DNA from: Chloroflexota bacterium
GTDB taxonomy: Bacteria; Chloroflexota; Anaerolineae; Anaerolineales; Anaerolineaceae
NCBI GenBank assembly: GCA_029777225.1
Contig: JAKOSR010000040.1
Span: 1 to 29,486, forward strand
Reading direction: 5' to 3'
DNA: 29,486 bases
Position 1 is the stretch's first letter; every line of letters begins with the position of its first letter. A program made the translations under genes and the position numbers. Positions 13,969-21,464 of this stretch are shown piece after piece. The notes under the pieces are model-generated. The model had not been told where the DNA came from. It saw only the letters and a list, made by a program, of their open reading frames with translations, and did no database searches.

Positions 13969-14757
13969 ATGAAAAGAACTCGATGCTTGATCATCGTAGC
14001 GATCGCGGTTCTCTGCGCCGGTTGCCAAACAAGCGTCATAGTCCCCGCCCGAACACTAACTCCTCAGATAACAGACCTGCAAACGCAATCGGAAAATGAT
14101 TTTTCTCAGTTGCGGTGTGGAGATGGCTATTGCGTTGACATCATCCTGGATTTAGCGGATCGGTTGGAGACGCCCTTGCCACTCTGTGTCAAGGTTACTG
14201 CCGAGATCGAAATCGAGGACCTTTCTATCCTGCTCATGATTTGGCCATCAGTACTCATCAGTATTGAGGATGCCTCCATGAACGAACCCGGAAAGATAAT
14301 CGCAAAAAACGGGGAGATCCTATGGAAAACACAGCTTAGCGCTGGAGAAGCAAAATACTTCTGCATTGATATACCTATCCCCTCGCCAAAGGACGTCACG
14401 TTTCTCGATATTTCTGTAGATACATGGTTAGGCTTCAAACTTGGGGTTTTTGTTGACAACTATGTCACTTTACGACAATCAGATGGTCGACTCACTATAA
14501 CCTACGCTGGAACGCCTTACCCGACGGCAACACACGACCCACACGTCCCTGAATGTTCTTACCATTTCCCTCCGGACTGCCCAACCGCCTTGTACCCTTC
14601 TTTCACACCCGGGGTGACCATCCTGCCAACCAGGTCGACCCGCACTCCAACGCCATCATTAACACCATTTGCCAGTCTGCCCCCAGGGACCCCGACCTCC
14701 ACACCCCTGCCATATCCCATTGGCGATCCAGAACCTACAACTGAGCCTGTTCCTTAA
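13969..14757 (+). CDS. Predicted lipoprotein of unknown function with Thr/Pro-rich tail
   Basis: Not recognised. The 262-residue protein starts with a lipoprotein-like signal (MKRTR, hydrophobic core, VLCAGC; Cys19 would be lipidated, with Cys instead of the usual Leu at -3). Residues about 45-185 look like a beta-rich domain with paired cysteines (C50/C55, C73, C131) and segments such as LSAGEAKYFCIDIPIPSP. After two further cysteines (ECSYHFPPDC) the last 60 residues are a Thr/Pro/Ser-rich low-complexity tail (TRTPTPSLTP, PPGTPTSTPLP), a style common in Anaerolineae surface proteins. Ribosome site AGGAGAG is 6 nt upstream. It sits alone between rpsJ and rplC, where no gene is usual, and its codon use is more AT-rich than its neighbours. 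Insertion by transfer or rearrangement is an inference. Confidence 0.7.
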   Translation: MKRTRCLIIVAIAVLCAGCQTSVIVPARTLTPQITDLQTQSENDFSQLRCGDGYCVDIILDLADRLETPLPLCVKVTAEIEIEDLSILLMIWPSVLISIEDASMNEPGKIIAKNGEILWKTQLSAGEAKYFCIDIPIPSPKDVTFLDISVDTWLGFKLGVFVDNYVTLRQSDGRLTITYAGTPYPTATHDPHVPECSYHFPPDCPTALYPSFTPGVTILPTRSTRTPTPSLTPFASLPPGTPTSTPLPYPIGDPEPTTEPVP

Positions 14758-15083
14758 CCTGCCTTGATGCCATTTGAGTTTTTTCGTCATGACCCGACCA
14801 ACGGTAGGCTACAGATTTGATTTGACTAGGGTATAATCGAAAAGTTAGTTTTTGAGTGAATCAGGCGGTAATTTTCACAAATCGCTCTTGCAAGGTTGGA
14901 GTGATTGTGTTATATTTCAAAGGTTGCCCATAAAAGCAACGATATGAATTAATTTGGCAATTCAAGAATGCCAACCCGCGTGGGCAGAAAGCTACACAGG
15001 GTTCATTGACTGGATTGCGCGGAGATGATGCAGCTGGCCCAAGCTGACAGTCTCGCAGAAATAACAATAAACAGGAGAATAGT
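14758..15083 (+). other. Leader region of the main ribosomal operon
   Basis: No gene is visible. It contains a TATAAT at 14832-14837 without a good -35, the block GTGAATCAGGC (14856-14866), the block AATCGCTCTTGC (14880-14891) that covers the -35 of the rplC promoter, and a leader of about 160 nt. The leader can form GTTGC/GCAAC (14923-14940), TTGGCA/TGCCAA (14954-14959 with 14969-14974) and CCC/GGG (14975-14984) stems. In many bacteria such leaders bind L4 for feedback; that is only a possibility here. Confidence 0.65.
14888..14916 (+). promoter_or_regulatory. Extended -10 promoter of the rplC operon
   Basis: TTGCAA (14888-14893), a 17-nt spacer and TATATT (14911-14916) preceded by TG at 14908-14909 in the extended -10 position. 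It replaces the usual read-in from rpsJ. The -35 lies in a 12-nt block that recurs at the -35 of the rpmJ promoter (26808-26819). Confidence 0.75.
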
Positions 15084-15716
15084 ATGTTAAAAGGGCTAAT
15101 TGGAAGAAAGATCGGTATGACCCAGATCTTCGATGAGAACGGCGCGGCTGTTCCCGTAACGTTAATCGAAGCTGGGCCTTGTTTTGTTTCCCAGGTCAAG
15201 ACAGTCGAAACCGACGGCTACAATGCCGTTCAACTGGCTTTTGGCGAAGCGAAACCCAAGCGCCTGACCAAGGCGCACCTCGGTCACCTTAAGGTGAACG
15301 ATCTCCCCCCCGTAAAGGTTTTGCGTGAGTTCCGCACCAAGAAGCTGGATGAAATCCAGGCTGGCGATAAGCTTGACGCGTCCGTGTTTGCTGCTGGCGA
15401 GCATGTGGACGTTGTGGGCATCTCCAAGGGCAAGGGTTTTGCCGGCTCTGTCAAGCGGTACGGCTTCAAAGGTGGCCCGCGTACCCATGGTCAGTCTGAC
15501 CGTATGCGCTCCCCCGGTTCCTCTGGTTCCGGTACCACCCCAGGGCGTGTTTTCAAGGGTAAGCGCCGACCTGGTCACATGGGCGATGTTCAGGTCACTT
15601 CCTCCCACATCCGGGTTGCCATGGTGGATCCTGAGCGCAATCTGATCGCGGTCCAGGGTTCAGTCCCAGGCCCCAAGGGCGGGACTGTGGTAATCAAAGA
15701 GGCTCGCAAGCAGTAG
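15084..15716 (+). CDS. rplC: 50S ribosomal protein L3
   Basis: Early-assembly 23S rRNA-binding protein near the peptidyl-transferase centre; 210 residues, normal. Conserved features are MLKGLIGRKIGMTQIFDE at the start, the GKGFAGSVKRYGFKGGPRTHG segment and the extended loop SDRMRSPGSSGSGTTPGRVFKGKRRPGHMG, which contains the Gln of HGQSD that many bacteria methylate. AGGAG lies upstream of the ATG. First gene of the long ribosomal run, 30 nt before rplD. Confidence 0.98.
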   Translation: MLKGLIGRKIGMTQIFDENGAAVPVTLIEAGPCFVSQVKTVETDGYNAVQLAFGEAKPKRLTKAHLGHLKVNDLPPVKVLREFRTKKLDEIQAGDKLDASVFAAGEHVDVVGISKGKGFAGSVKRYGFKGGPRTHGQSDRMRSPGSSGSGTTPGRVFKGKRRPGHMGDVQVTSSHIRVAMVDPERNLIAVQGSVPGPKGGTVVIKEARKQ

Positions 15717-15745
15717 GCTGCTTGTGTTGAATGGAGAAAGTTATC

Positions 15746-16375
15746 ATGATTGTCGATGTCTATAACTTACAAGGTGAAAAAACTGGAACTGTCGATCTTC
15801 CGGAAAGCATTTTTGCTGCCAAGATCAACGTGGACCTGATGCACCAGGCTTACACCCGCCAGATGGCGAATGCCCGCCTGGGCACCCATAGCACCAAGCG
15901 CCGCGGTGAAGTTGCCGGCGGTGGCCGCAAGCCCTGGAAACAAAAGGGAACCGGTCGCGCCCGCCAGGGTAGCATGATTTCCGCCCAGTTTGTTGGCGGT
16001 GGTCGTATCCACACCCCCAAACCCCGCGATTACACCCAGGCCATGCCGCAGAAAATGCGTCAGGCCGCTTTACGCTCAGCCCTGACCGTCAAGGCCAGCC
16101 AAAAGGCTGTGGTGATGCTGGGTGATGTGTCCATGGAAGCCCCCAAGACCGCCGAGATGGCCAAGGCCGTCAAGACCCTGGCTGGCGAAGGGCGCGTTCT
16201 CTTCCTGGTCCCCGATAAAAGCGAAAAATTCGCAGGCGTGGTGAAGTCAGCCCGTAACCTGGCCAATACCCAGTTGTTGATGGCCAATTACCTGAACATC
16301 CGCGACCTGTTCCGATCTGAAAAAGTTATTATCCCGCTTGCCTCACTCGAAGTGATCAAGAGTTACCTGGGATAG
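15746..16375 (+). CDS. rplD: 50S ribosomal protein L4
   Basis: 23S rRNA-binding protein whose loop lines the exit tunnel; in E. coli it also represses the S10 operon. 209 residues with the tunnel loop RRGEVAGGGRKPWKQKGTGRARQG (about 54-77) and the conserved QFVGGGRIHTPKPRDY. The ATG at 15746 (MIVDVYNLQG) is preferred over one five codons upstream at 15731 because GGAG sits 9 nt before it and the family begins with this strand; the upstream ATG has no ribosome site. Confidence 0.97.
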   Translation: MIVDVYNLQGEKTGTVDLPESIFAAKINVDLMHQAYTRQMANARLGTHSTKRRGEVAGGGRKPWKQKGTGRARQGSMISAQFVGGGRIHTPKPRDYTQAMPQKMRQAALRSALTVKASQKAVVMLGDVSMEAPKTAEMAKAVKTLAGEGRVLFLVPDKSEKFAGVVKSARNLANTQLLMANYLNIRDLFRSEKVIIPLASLEVIKSYLG

Positions 16376-16389
16376 GAAGGTGAAGCAGA

Positions 16390-16695
16390 ATGAACAGCTC
16401 TGTATTTGATATCCTGCGTCGACCTGTCATCACGGAAAAGTCCAATTACCAGGCCACCAAACTTCACCAGTATGTTTTTGAAGTTGCCAGCTTTGCGACC
16501 CGTGAACAGGTGAAAACCGCCGTTGAGACCGCGTTCGATGTGGACGTGGTACGTGTCAACATCATCAATCTTCCTGCCAAGTCCGGGCGCAATTCCCGCA
16601 CCCGTGGTTTGGCCGTGCGCGCCTCTGGCTACAAAAAAGCCATCGTCACGCTGAAACCGGGAGATAGCATTCCAGTATTTGAAGGGGTGGAGTAA
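16390..16695 (+). CDS. rplW: 50S ribosomal protein L23
   Basis: Tunnel-exit protein that docks trigger factor and SRP; 101 residues, normal. It starts SSVFDILRRPVITEKS and carries TAFDVDVVRVNIINLPAKSGRNSRTRG, the extended loop, then YKKAIVTLKPGDSI. Its stop overlaps the ATG of rplB by one base, indicating coupled translation. Confidence 0.97.
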   Translation: MNSSVFDILRRPVITEKSNYQATKLHQYVFEVASFATREQVKTAVETAFDVDVVRVNIINLPAKSGRNSRTRGLAVRASGYKKAIVTLKPGDSIPVFEGVE

Positions 16696-17534
16696 TGGCC
16701 GTCAAGATTTTTAAACCCAAGACCCCCGGGCAGCGCCACAAGACCAGCTATACCTTCGAGGAAATCACGAAGGATCGTCCCGAGCGCAGTCTCATTTATG
16801 CCCAGAAGAAAACCGCTGGCCGTAACTCCCTCGGCCGTGTGACCGTTCGCCATCGTGGCGGCGGTGCCAAGCGCCAAATCCGCATCGTCGACTTCAAACG
16901 CGACAAGACTGGCATCCCAGCCAAGGTCTCCGCGATTGAGTACGACCCCAACCGCACAGCCCGGCTTGCCCTGCTTGTTTACGCGGATGGTGAGAAACGC
17001 TACATCCTGGCCCCCATCGGTGTCAAGGTGGGCGATTCCCTCCTCTCCGGCGCGCAGGCCGAAATTCGCCCCGGCAACAACCTGCCTTTGGCGAACATCC
17101 CGGTCGGCACCACGGTCCACGCGATTGAAATGCAGCCTGGCAAGGGTGCTCAAATCAGCCGTTCCGCTGGCACATCCGCCCAGCTGCTCGCCAAGGAAGG
17201 CAAGTACGCGCACGTGCGTATGCCCTCCGGTGAGGTCCGGCTCGTTTTACAGGAATGCAGCGCTTCCATTGGCCAGGTTGGCAACGTGGAACACAGCAAT
17301 GTCAAGCTCGGTAAGGCTGGCCGCAAGCGCCACAAGGGCTGGAGGCCCGAAGTGCGTGGCACTGCCATGTCCCCCCGCGACCATCCGCATGGTGGTGGCG
17401 AAGGCCGCTCACCCATCGGTATGGCTGGTCCCAAGACCCCGTGGGGTAAACCCACCCTGGGTTACAAGACCCGCAAGAACAAGCGAACGGACAACATGAT
17501 TCTCCGCCACCGCTCCAAAGCCAAGCGCAAGTAG
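16695..17534 (+). CDS. rplB: 50S ribosomal protein L2
   Basis: Core protein needed for subunit joining and the peptidyl-transferase centre; 279 residues, normal. It has the OB-fold segment RHRGGGAKRQIRIVDFKRDK, the SH3-like domain, and the conserved C-terminal loop VRGTAMSPRDHPHGGGEGR with the critical His. In most species this loop reads AMNPVDHPHGGGEG, so Ser and Arg here are mild substitutions. The ATG overlaps the rplW stop. Confidence 0.98.
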   Translation: MAVKIFKPKTPGQRHKTSYTFEEITKDRPERSLIYAQKKTAGRNSLGRVTVRHRGGGAKRQIRIVDFKRDKTGIPAKVSAIEYDPNRTARLALLVYADGEKRYILAPIGVKVGDSLLSGAQAEIRPGNNLPLANIPVGTTVHAIEMQPGKGAQISRSAGTSAQLLAKEGKYAHVRMPSGEVRLVLQECSASIGQVGNVEHSNVKLGKAGRKRHKGWRPEVRGTAMSPRDHPHGGGEGRSPIGMAGPKTPWGKPTLGYKTRKNKRTDNMILRHRSKAKRK

Positions 17535-17565
17535 TACTTGAGAGAGACAAAGAAGGACGATTAAC

Positions 17566-17838
17566 ATGTCGCGATCATTGAAAAAAGGGCCATTCATTGA
17601 CCCGAAACTTTTGAAACGAATTGAAGAGATGAACACCAAGGGCGAAAAGAAAGTCATTCGCACCTGGAGTCGCGCCAGCACCATCTTCCCCCAGATGGTC
17701 GGCCATACCATCGGTGTGCACGACGGTCACCGCCATGTTCCGATCTATGTGACGGAAAACATGGTTGGCCATCGCCTGGGCGAATTCGCCCCCACCCGCT
17801 GGTTCCGCGGTCATGTCTCCGAGAAATCGACCAAGTGA
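17566..17838 (+). CDS. rpsS: 30S ribosomal protein S19
   Basis: Protein of the 30S head close to the A-site tRNA; 90 residues, normal. It has the signature start MSRSLKKGPFID, TWSRASTIFPQMVGHTIGVHDG and GHRLGEFAPTRWFRGH. AAGGA lies upstream of the ATG. It is 7 nt before rplV. Confidence 0.98.
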   Translation: MSRSLKKGPFIDPKLLKRIEEMNTKGEKKVIRTWSRASTIFPQMVGHTIGVHDGHRHVPIYVTENMVGHRLGEFAPTRWFRGHVSEKSTK

Positions 17839-17845
17839 GGCAGAA

Positions 17846-18187
17846 ATGGCACAAGAAATTTTAGCCAAATTATCCAACTTCGACGGCTCAGCCCAGAAAG
17901 TCCGGCTGGTTGTCGATCTCGTGCGTGGCAAGCGTGTCAGTGATGCCCTTGGCATCTTGAGCCTCACCCCCAACAAAGCCGCCGAACCCGTTCGCAAGCT
18001 GATTTATTCAGCCCTATCGAATGCGGAAGAGAATTACGGCGTCAGCCGTGATGACCTTGTGGTGTACAAGATTTTCGCAGATGAAGCACAGACCCGGAAG
18101 TGGCGCGAGTTTGGTGCCCGCGGCCGCTTCAAGCCGATACTGCGCCGTCGTTCCCACATCACTGTCGTTTTGCGCGAAATCGAGTAG
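17846..18187 (+). CDS. rplV: 50S ribosomal protein L22
   Basis: Assembly protein whose beta-hairpin lines the nascent-peptide tunnel; 113 residues, normal. It starts MAQEILAKLSNFDGSAQKVR and has the family's LVVDLVRGKRV, ALSNAEENYG and the hairpin ARGRFKPILRRRSHITVVL. The ATG at 17846 is chosen over an in-frame ATG 27 codons earlier that lies inside rpsS, because GAGG precedes 17846 by 5 nt and the family begins there. Confidence 0.97.
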   Translation: MAQEILAKLSNFDGSAQKVRLVVDLVRGKRVSDALGILSLTPNKAAEPVRKLIYSALSNAEENYGVSRDDLVVYKIFADEAQTRKWREFGARGRFKPILRRRSHITVVLREIE

Positions 18188-18202
18188 AGGTAAGGAGTCA
18201 TT

Positions 18203-18880
18203 ATGGGTCGAAAAGTTCATCCAATCGGTTACCGTCTGGGCATCAACAAGCCGTGGCTTGGCCGCTGGTACGCTGAAGGCAAAGATTACACCGATCAACT
18301 GCACCAGGATTTGAAAATCCGCGAGTTGGTCCTCAAGGAAGCTGAGAAAGCCGGAGTCTCCGGTGTTGAAATCGAACGCTTCCCCGGCAAGGTGAAGGTC
18401 TCTCTCCAGACCGCCAAACCCGGCATCCTCATCGGACCCAAGGGCAAGAGCGTGAAAATCCTGCGCGAGTCCCTTGAAAGCCTCACAGGCAAGAAGATTG
18501 ACCTGGAAGTGAAAGAGATTAAATCCGCGGATACGGATGCCTACCTGGTTGCGCAAAATATTGCCGGTCAGCTCGAACGGCGTATCGCCTACCGCCGCGC
18601 CATGAAACGCGCCATTCAACAGGCCCTGCGCCAGGGCGCTGGTGGTATCAAAATCTCCGTTTCCGGCCGCCTTTCAGGCGCGGAAATGGCCCGCCGCGTC
18701 ACCATGCGCGAGGGGCGTGTGCCCCTGCAGACGCTGCGTGCTGATATCGACTTTGCCCGTACCGCGGCCACAACCACCTACGGACAAATCGGCATCAAGG
18801 TTTGGATTTATCGTGGCATCGTCATGAATCAACCTGAAGAAAAGGTTGAGGCCACCGAAGGCGTCTATGTCAGTGAGTAA
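18203..18880 (+). CDS. rpsC: 30S ribosomal protein S3
   Basis: Protein at the mRNA entry tunnel with helicase-assisting role; 225 residues, normal. It starts GRKVHPIGYRLGI and has a KH domain with the loop LIGPKGKSVKILR (most S3 proteins have GRKG), then the C-terminal domain with GRLSGAEMARR, REGRVPLQTLRADIDFA and GQIGIKVWIYRG. AAGGAG lies upstream of the ATG. Confidence 0.98.
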   Translation: MGRKVHPIGYRLGINKPWLGRWYAEGKDYTDQLHQDLKIRELVLKEAEKAGVSGVEIERFPGKVKVSLQTAKPGILIGPKGKSVKILRESLESLTGKKIDLEVKEIKSADTDAYLVAQNIAGQLERRIAYRRAMKRAIQQALRQGAGGIKISVSGRLSGAEMARRVTMREGRVPLQTLRADIDFARTAATTTYGQIGIKVWIYRGIVMNQPEEKVEATEGVYVSE

Positions 18881-18907
18881 TTATCGGAAGATGTGAGGTA
18901 CTAGATT

Positions 18908-19333
18908 ATGTTGATGCCAAAGAGAGTAAAGTACCGCAAGCAAATGCGCGGCCGCATGAAGGGCAAAGCCCTGCGTGGTGCCGATGTGAGCTTCGGTGAA
19001 TATGGTCTGAAAGCGCTGGAATGTGGCTATCTGTCCGCCCGTCAAATCGAAGCGGCCCGCCGCGCCATCGTGCATGAAATGAAACGCCGTGGCAAGGTGT
19101 GGGTGCGGGTCTTCCCAGACAAGCCCTATACCAAGCGCGCCGCCGAAACCCGTATGGGTAAGGGTAAGGGGAACGTGGACCACTGGGTGGCGGTTATCCG
19201 CCCCGGTCGGGTCATGTTCGAAGTCGGCGGAACCGACGCGGAATCGGCCCAAAAGGCCCTGCAGCGCGCGCGGTTTAAGCTTGGCATTCAGTCCAAGGTT
19301 GTGAACAAAGTGACGTTAGGAGAAGGTTCATGA
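18908..19333 (+). CDS. rplP: 50S ribosomal protein L16
   Basis: Central-protuberance protein that organises the A-site architecture; 141 residues, normal. It starts MLMPKRVKYRKQMRGRMKG and has the conserved FGEYGLKALECGYLSARQIEAARRA, RVFPDKPYTKRAAETRMGKGKG and the arginine (Arg81 equivalent) that is hydroxylated in some bacteria. GAGGT precedes the ATG. The stop overlaps the rpmC start by 4 nt (ATGA). Confidence 0.98.
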   Translation: MLMPKRVKYRKQMRGRMKGKALRGADVSFGEYGLKALECGYLSARQIEAARRAIVHEMKRRGKVWVRVFPDKPYTKRAAETRMGKGKGNVDHWVAVIRPGRVMFEVGGTDAESAQKALQRARFKLGIQSKVVNKVTLGEGS

Positions 19334-19536
19334 ACGCCAAAGAAATTAGAGAACTTTCTGTAGAAGAAATAAAAAACAAGATTTTGGATGCACGGCAGGA
19401 ACTCATGAACTTGCGTTTCCAAATGGTGACGGGTCAGCTAACCGATACCACCCGCTTCAAGGTGATCCGGCGCGACATCGCCCGTTTCGAAACCATCCTG
19501 ACAGAACGGGCGCGCCAAGCGAAGGAAGGTAAGTAA
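19330..19536 (+). CDS. rpmC: 50S ribosomal protein L29
   Basis: Small helical-hairpin protein at the tunnel exit; 68 residues, normal. It shows the pattern MNAKEIRELSVEEI, then LMNLRFQMVTGQLTDTTRFK and IRRDIARFETILTER. It overlaps rplP by 4 nt at its start and rpsQ by one base at its end. Confidence 0.96.
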   Translation: MNAKEIRELSVEEIKNKILDARQELMNLRFQMVTGQLTDTTRFKVIRRDIARFETILTERARQAKEGK

Positions 19537-19835
19537 TGAATAATCGTCGTCGTCTGATTGGTACGGTCGTCAGCAATAAAATGGAAAAGACCGTTGTAGT
19601 GGAAGTGTCCCGCACATATCAGCACCCGCTGTACCACAAGGTTGTGAAGGGCACCAAGACATATAAAGTCCACGATGAGCTGCAATGCAACGTGGGCGAC
19701 AAAGTCAGCATCGTTGAGTCTGCTCCGATTTCACGCACCAAGCGCTGGGTTGTCGAGAAGATTATCAAGGTGGAAGTTCGCCAGGAAGGCGAGCTGGATG
19801 CTGTCTCTGAGGTTGTGGAAGGGGATGCGGCATGA
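19536..19835 (+). CDS. rpsQ: 30S ribosomal protein S17
   Basis: OB-fold 16S rRNA-binding protein of the 30S body; 99 residues, a little longer than E. coli's 84. It has RRRLIGTVVSNKMEKTVVVEV, HPLYHKVVKGTKTYKVHDE and GDKVSIVESAPISRTKRWVV. The extra length is an acidic tail (EGELDAVSEVVEGDAA). It overlaps rplN by 4 nt. Confidence 0.97.
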   Translation: MNNRRRLIGTVVSNKMEKTVVVEVSRTYQHPLYHKVVKGTKTYKVHDELQCNVGDKVSIVESAPISRTKRWVVEKIIKVEVRQEGELDAVSEVVEGDAA

Positions 19836-20203
19836 TCCAACAGGAAACCCGGTTAGTCGTTGCGGATAACACCGGTGCCCGTGAAATCCTGGTCATCCAC
19901 GTGGTCGGCGGCACCAATCGCCGCTATGGTTATGTGGGCGACATCGTCATTGGCACTGTCAAGGCTGCCTCTCCGCAGGCTTCTGTGAAGAAGAGTGAAA
20001 TCGTGAAGGCTGTCATCGTGCGCACCAGCAAGGCTTATCGCCGGCCAGATGGCTCTGTGATTAGCTTTGATGACAACGCCGCCGTTATCCTGGATAACGA
20101 TGGCGTCAATCCCCGCGGCACGCGTATTTTTGGGCCTGTGGCGCGCGAATTGCGCGAAAAAGGCTTTATGAAAATCGTGTCATTGGCTCCAGAAGTCTAT
20201 TAA
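19832..20203 (+). CDS. rplN: 50S ribosomal protein L14
   Basis: Protein at the subunit interface that contacts L19 and 16S rRNA; 123 residues, normal. It has MIQQETRLVVADNTGAREI, the conserved GDIVIGTVKAASP and KKSEIVKAVIVRTSK, and the C-terminal FGPVARELREKGFMKIVSLAPEVY. Start and the rpsQ stop overlap as ATGA. Confidence 0.98.
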   Translation: MIQQETRLVVADNTGAREILVIHVVGGTNRRYGYVGDIVIGTVKAASPQASVKKSEIVKAVIVRTSKAYRRPDGSVISFDDNAAVILDNDGVNPRGTRIFGPVARELREKGFMKIVSLAPEVY

Positions 20204-20225
20204 CTATTGATGCAGGAGTAATGTG

Positions 20226-20699
20226 ATGAAAGCAAAGATACGCAAAGGTGATCGCGTCCGTGTGACCCGCGGAAGCGCAGATGATAAAAACAAAGTTGGC
20301 GAAGTAATTCGTGTGCTGCCAAAGGAAGAACGGCTGGTTGTGCAGGGTGTCAATATCGTGAAGAAGCACCAGAAGCAGACCCAGTCCGGCGGGCGGACCA
20401 TCCCCTCCGGGATTAACGAATTCGAAGCGCCAATCCATGTTTCCAACGTAGAACTGGTGGACGCGGCTTCCGAGAAGGAAGCGAAAGCGGCCCGCGCCAA
20501 GGTTGCCAAGGCGAAGAAGCCCGCGACCAAGGCTGAGAAAAGCGCTGAAAAAGCGGTGAAGGCAGAGACCAAGAAACCAACGGCCAAAGCTGAAACCAAG
20601 AAGCCAGCGGCCAAAGCGGAAGCGAAGAAACCAGTGGCCAAGGCTGCTGCCAAGCCCGCCAAGCCGGCTGCCAAAAAGACCAGCGACAAGGGCAAGTAA
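20226..20699 (+). CDS. rplX: 50S ribosomal protein L24 with long Ala/Lys/Pro-rich C-terminal tail
   Basis: Assembly-initiating 23S rRNA-binding protein. The first 80 or so residues are a normal KOW-type L24 core (MKAKIRKGDRVRVTRGSADDKNKVGEV, GVNIVKKHQKQTQSGGRTIPSGINEFEAPIHVSNVELVD). The usual C-terminal part of L24 with its TRVGYK/DGKKVR strands is missing. Instead about 75 residues are almost only Ala, Lys, Pro, Glu and Thr, including a 9-residue unit repeated three times (AETKKPTAK, AETKKPAAK, AEAKKPVAK; nt 20562-20642). Total length is 157 residues against about 105 usually. The tail resembles histone-H1-like basic tails and may bind RNA or DNA; that is inference. The ATG at 20226 is preferred to a GTG at 20223 by its 7-nt spacing from AGGAG. 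Confidence 0.94.
   Translation: MKAKIRKGDRVRVTRGSADDKNKVGEVIRVLPKEERLVVQGVNIVKKHQKQTQSGGRTIPSGINEFEAPIHVSNVELVDAASEKEAKAARAKVAKAKKPATKAEKSAEKAVKAETKKPTAKAETKKPAAKAEAKKPVAKAAAKPAKPAAKKTSDKGK
20562..20642 (+). repeat. Three 27-bp tandem repeats inside rplX
   Basis: Three in-frame 27-nt units (20562-20588, 20589-20615, 20616-20642) encode near-identical 9-residue units of the L24 tail. The units differ at several synonymous or Ala/Thr/Val positions, so they are not a very recent expansion, but they could change in number by slippage without breaking the frame. Confidence 0.85.
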
Positions 20700-20716
20700 G
20701 GCGCAGGTGAGTGAAT

Positions 20717-21262
20717 ATGAATAAATTACAAGAACAATACAAGCAGGAAATCGCACCCGCCCTTTTCAAGGAACTGGGACTGAAAAACGTCATGCAAATT
20801 CCAGCCATCGAAAAAGTTGTGGTCAACATTGGCGTTGGCGAAGCCCTGGATAACCCCAAGGCGCTGGAAGCTGCCGTTAATGACCTCACCATCATCACCG
20901 GTCAGAAGCCGGTCGTGATTGCGGCCAAGAAAGCCATTTCCAACTTTAAGTTACGCGAAGGCCGCCAGATTGGCGTGAAGGTTACCCTCCGCGGCCAGAA
21001 GATGTGGGCATTCCTCGATCGTTTGATCAACATTGCCCTCCCCCGTGTGCGCGACTTTCGTGGTATCTCGGCCGACTCTTTTGACGGCCGTGGGAATTAC
21101 ACTTTGGGTCTGACGGAACAGCTGATTTTCCCCGAGATCCAGTACGACAAGATCGACAAACTGCGCGGTATGGAAGTCAGCATCGTCACGACTGCTGAAA
21201 CTGATGACCACGCACGGGCGCTGTTGACCAAGTTTGGCATGCCCTTCAGGAAAGGAAACTAA
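20717..21262 (+). CDS. rplE: 50S ribosomal protein L5
   Basis: 5S rRNA-binding protein of the central protuberance; 181 residues, normal. It has NVMQIPAIEKVVVNIGVGEA, GQKPVVIAAKKAISNFKLREG and the P-site loop region LPRVRDFRGISADSFDGRGNYTLG. The ATG at 20717 is preferred to the in-frame GTG at 20711 because AGGTGA ends 6 nt before it and directly abuts the GTG. The stop overlaps the rpsN start by one base. Confidence 0.97.
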   Translation: MNKLQEQYKQEIAPALFKELGLKNVMQIPAIEKVVVNIGVGEALDNPKALEAAVNDLTIITGQKPVVIAAKKAISNFKLREGRQIGVKVTLRGQKMWAFLDRLINIALPRVRDFRGISADSFDGRGNYTLGLTEQLIFPEIQYDKIDKLRGMEVSIVTTAETDDHARALLTKFGMPFRKGN

Positions 21263-21444
21263 TGGCTAAGAAGTGTATGATGTACCGCGAAATGCGGAGG
21301 AAATATCCGGGTCGTGTCGTGAACCGCTGCCGTGTGTGTGGCCGGCCCCGTGGGTATATGCGTAAGTTTGGTCTCTGCCGCATTTGCTTCAGAGAATTGG
21401 CACTTCAGGGAAAAATCCCTGGTGTAACGAAATCATCCTGGTAA
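21262..21444 (+). CDS. rpsN: 30S ribosomal protein S14, zinc-binding type
   Basis: Protein of the 30S head; 60 residues, the short zinc (type Z) form. Two CxxC pairs (RCRVCGRPRG and LCRICFREL) make the zinc site. It ends with IPGVTKSSW, the conserved C-terminus. It is in the standard place between rplE and rpsH with a one-base overlap with rplE. Confidence 0.98.
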   Translation: MAKKCMMYREMRRKYPGRVVNRCRVCGRPRGYMRKFGLCRICFRELALQGKIPGVTKSSW

Positions 21445-21464
21445 TTTGACCTGGAGGGATAGAC

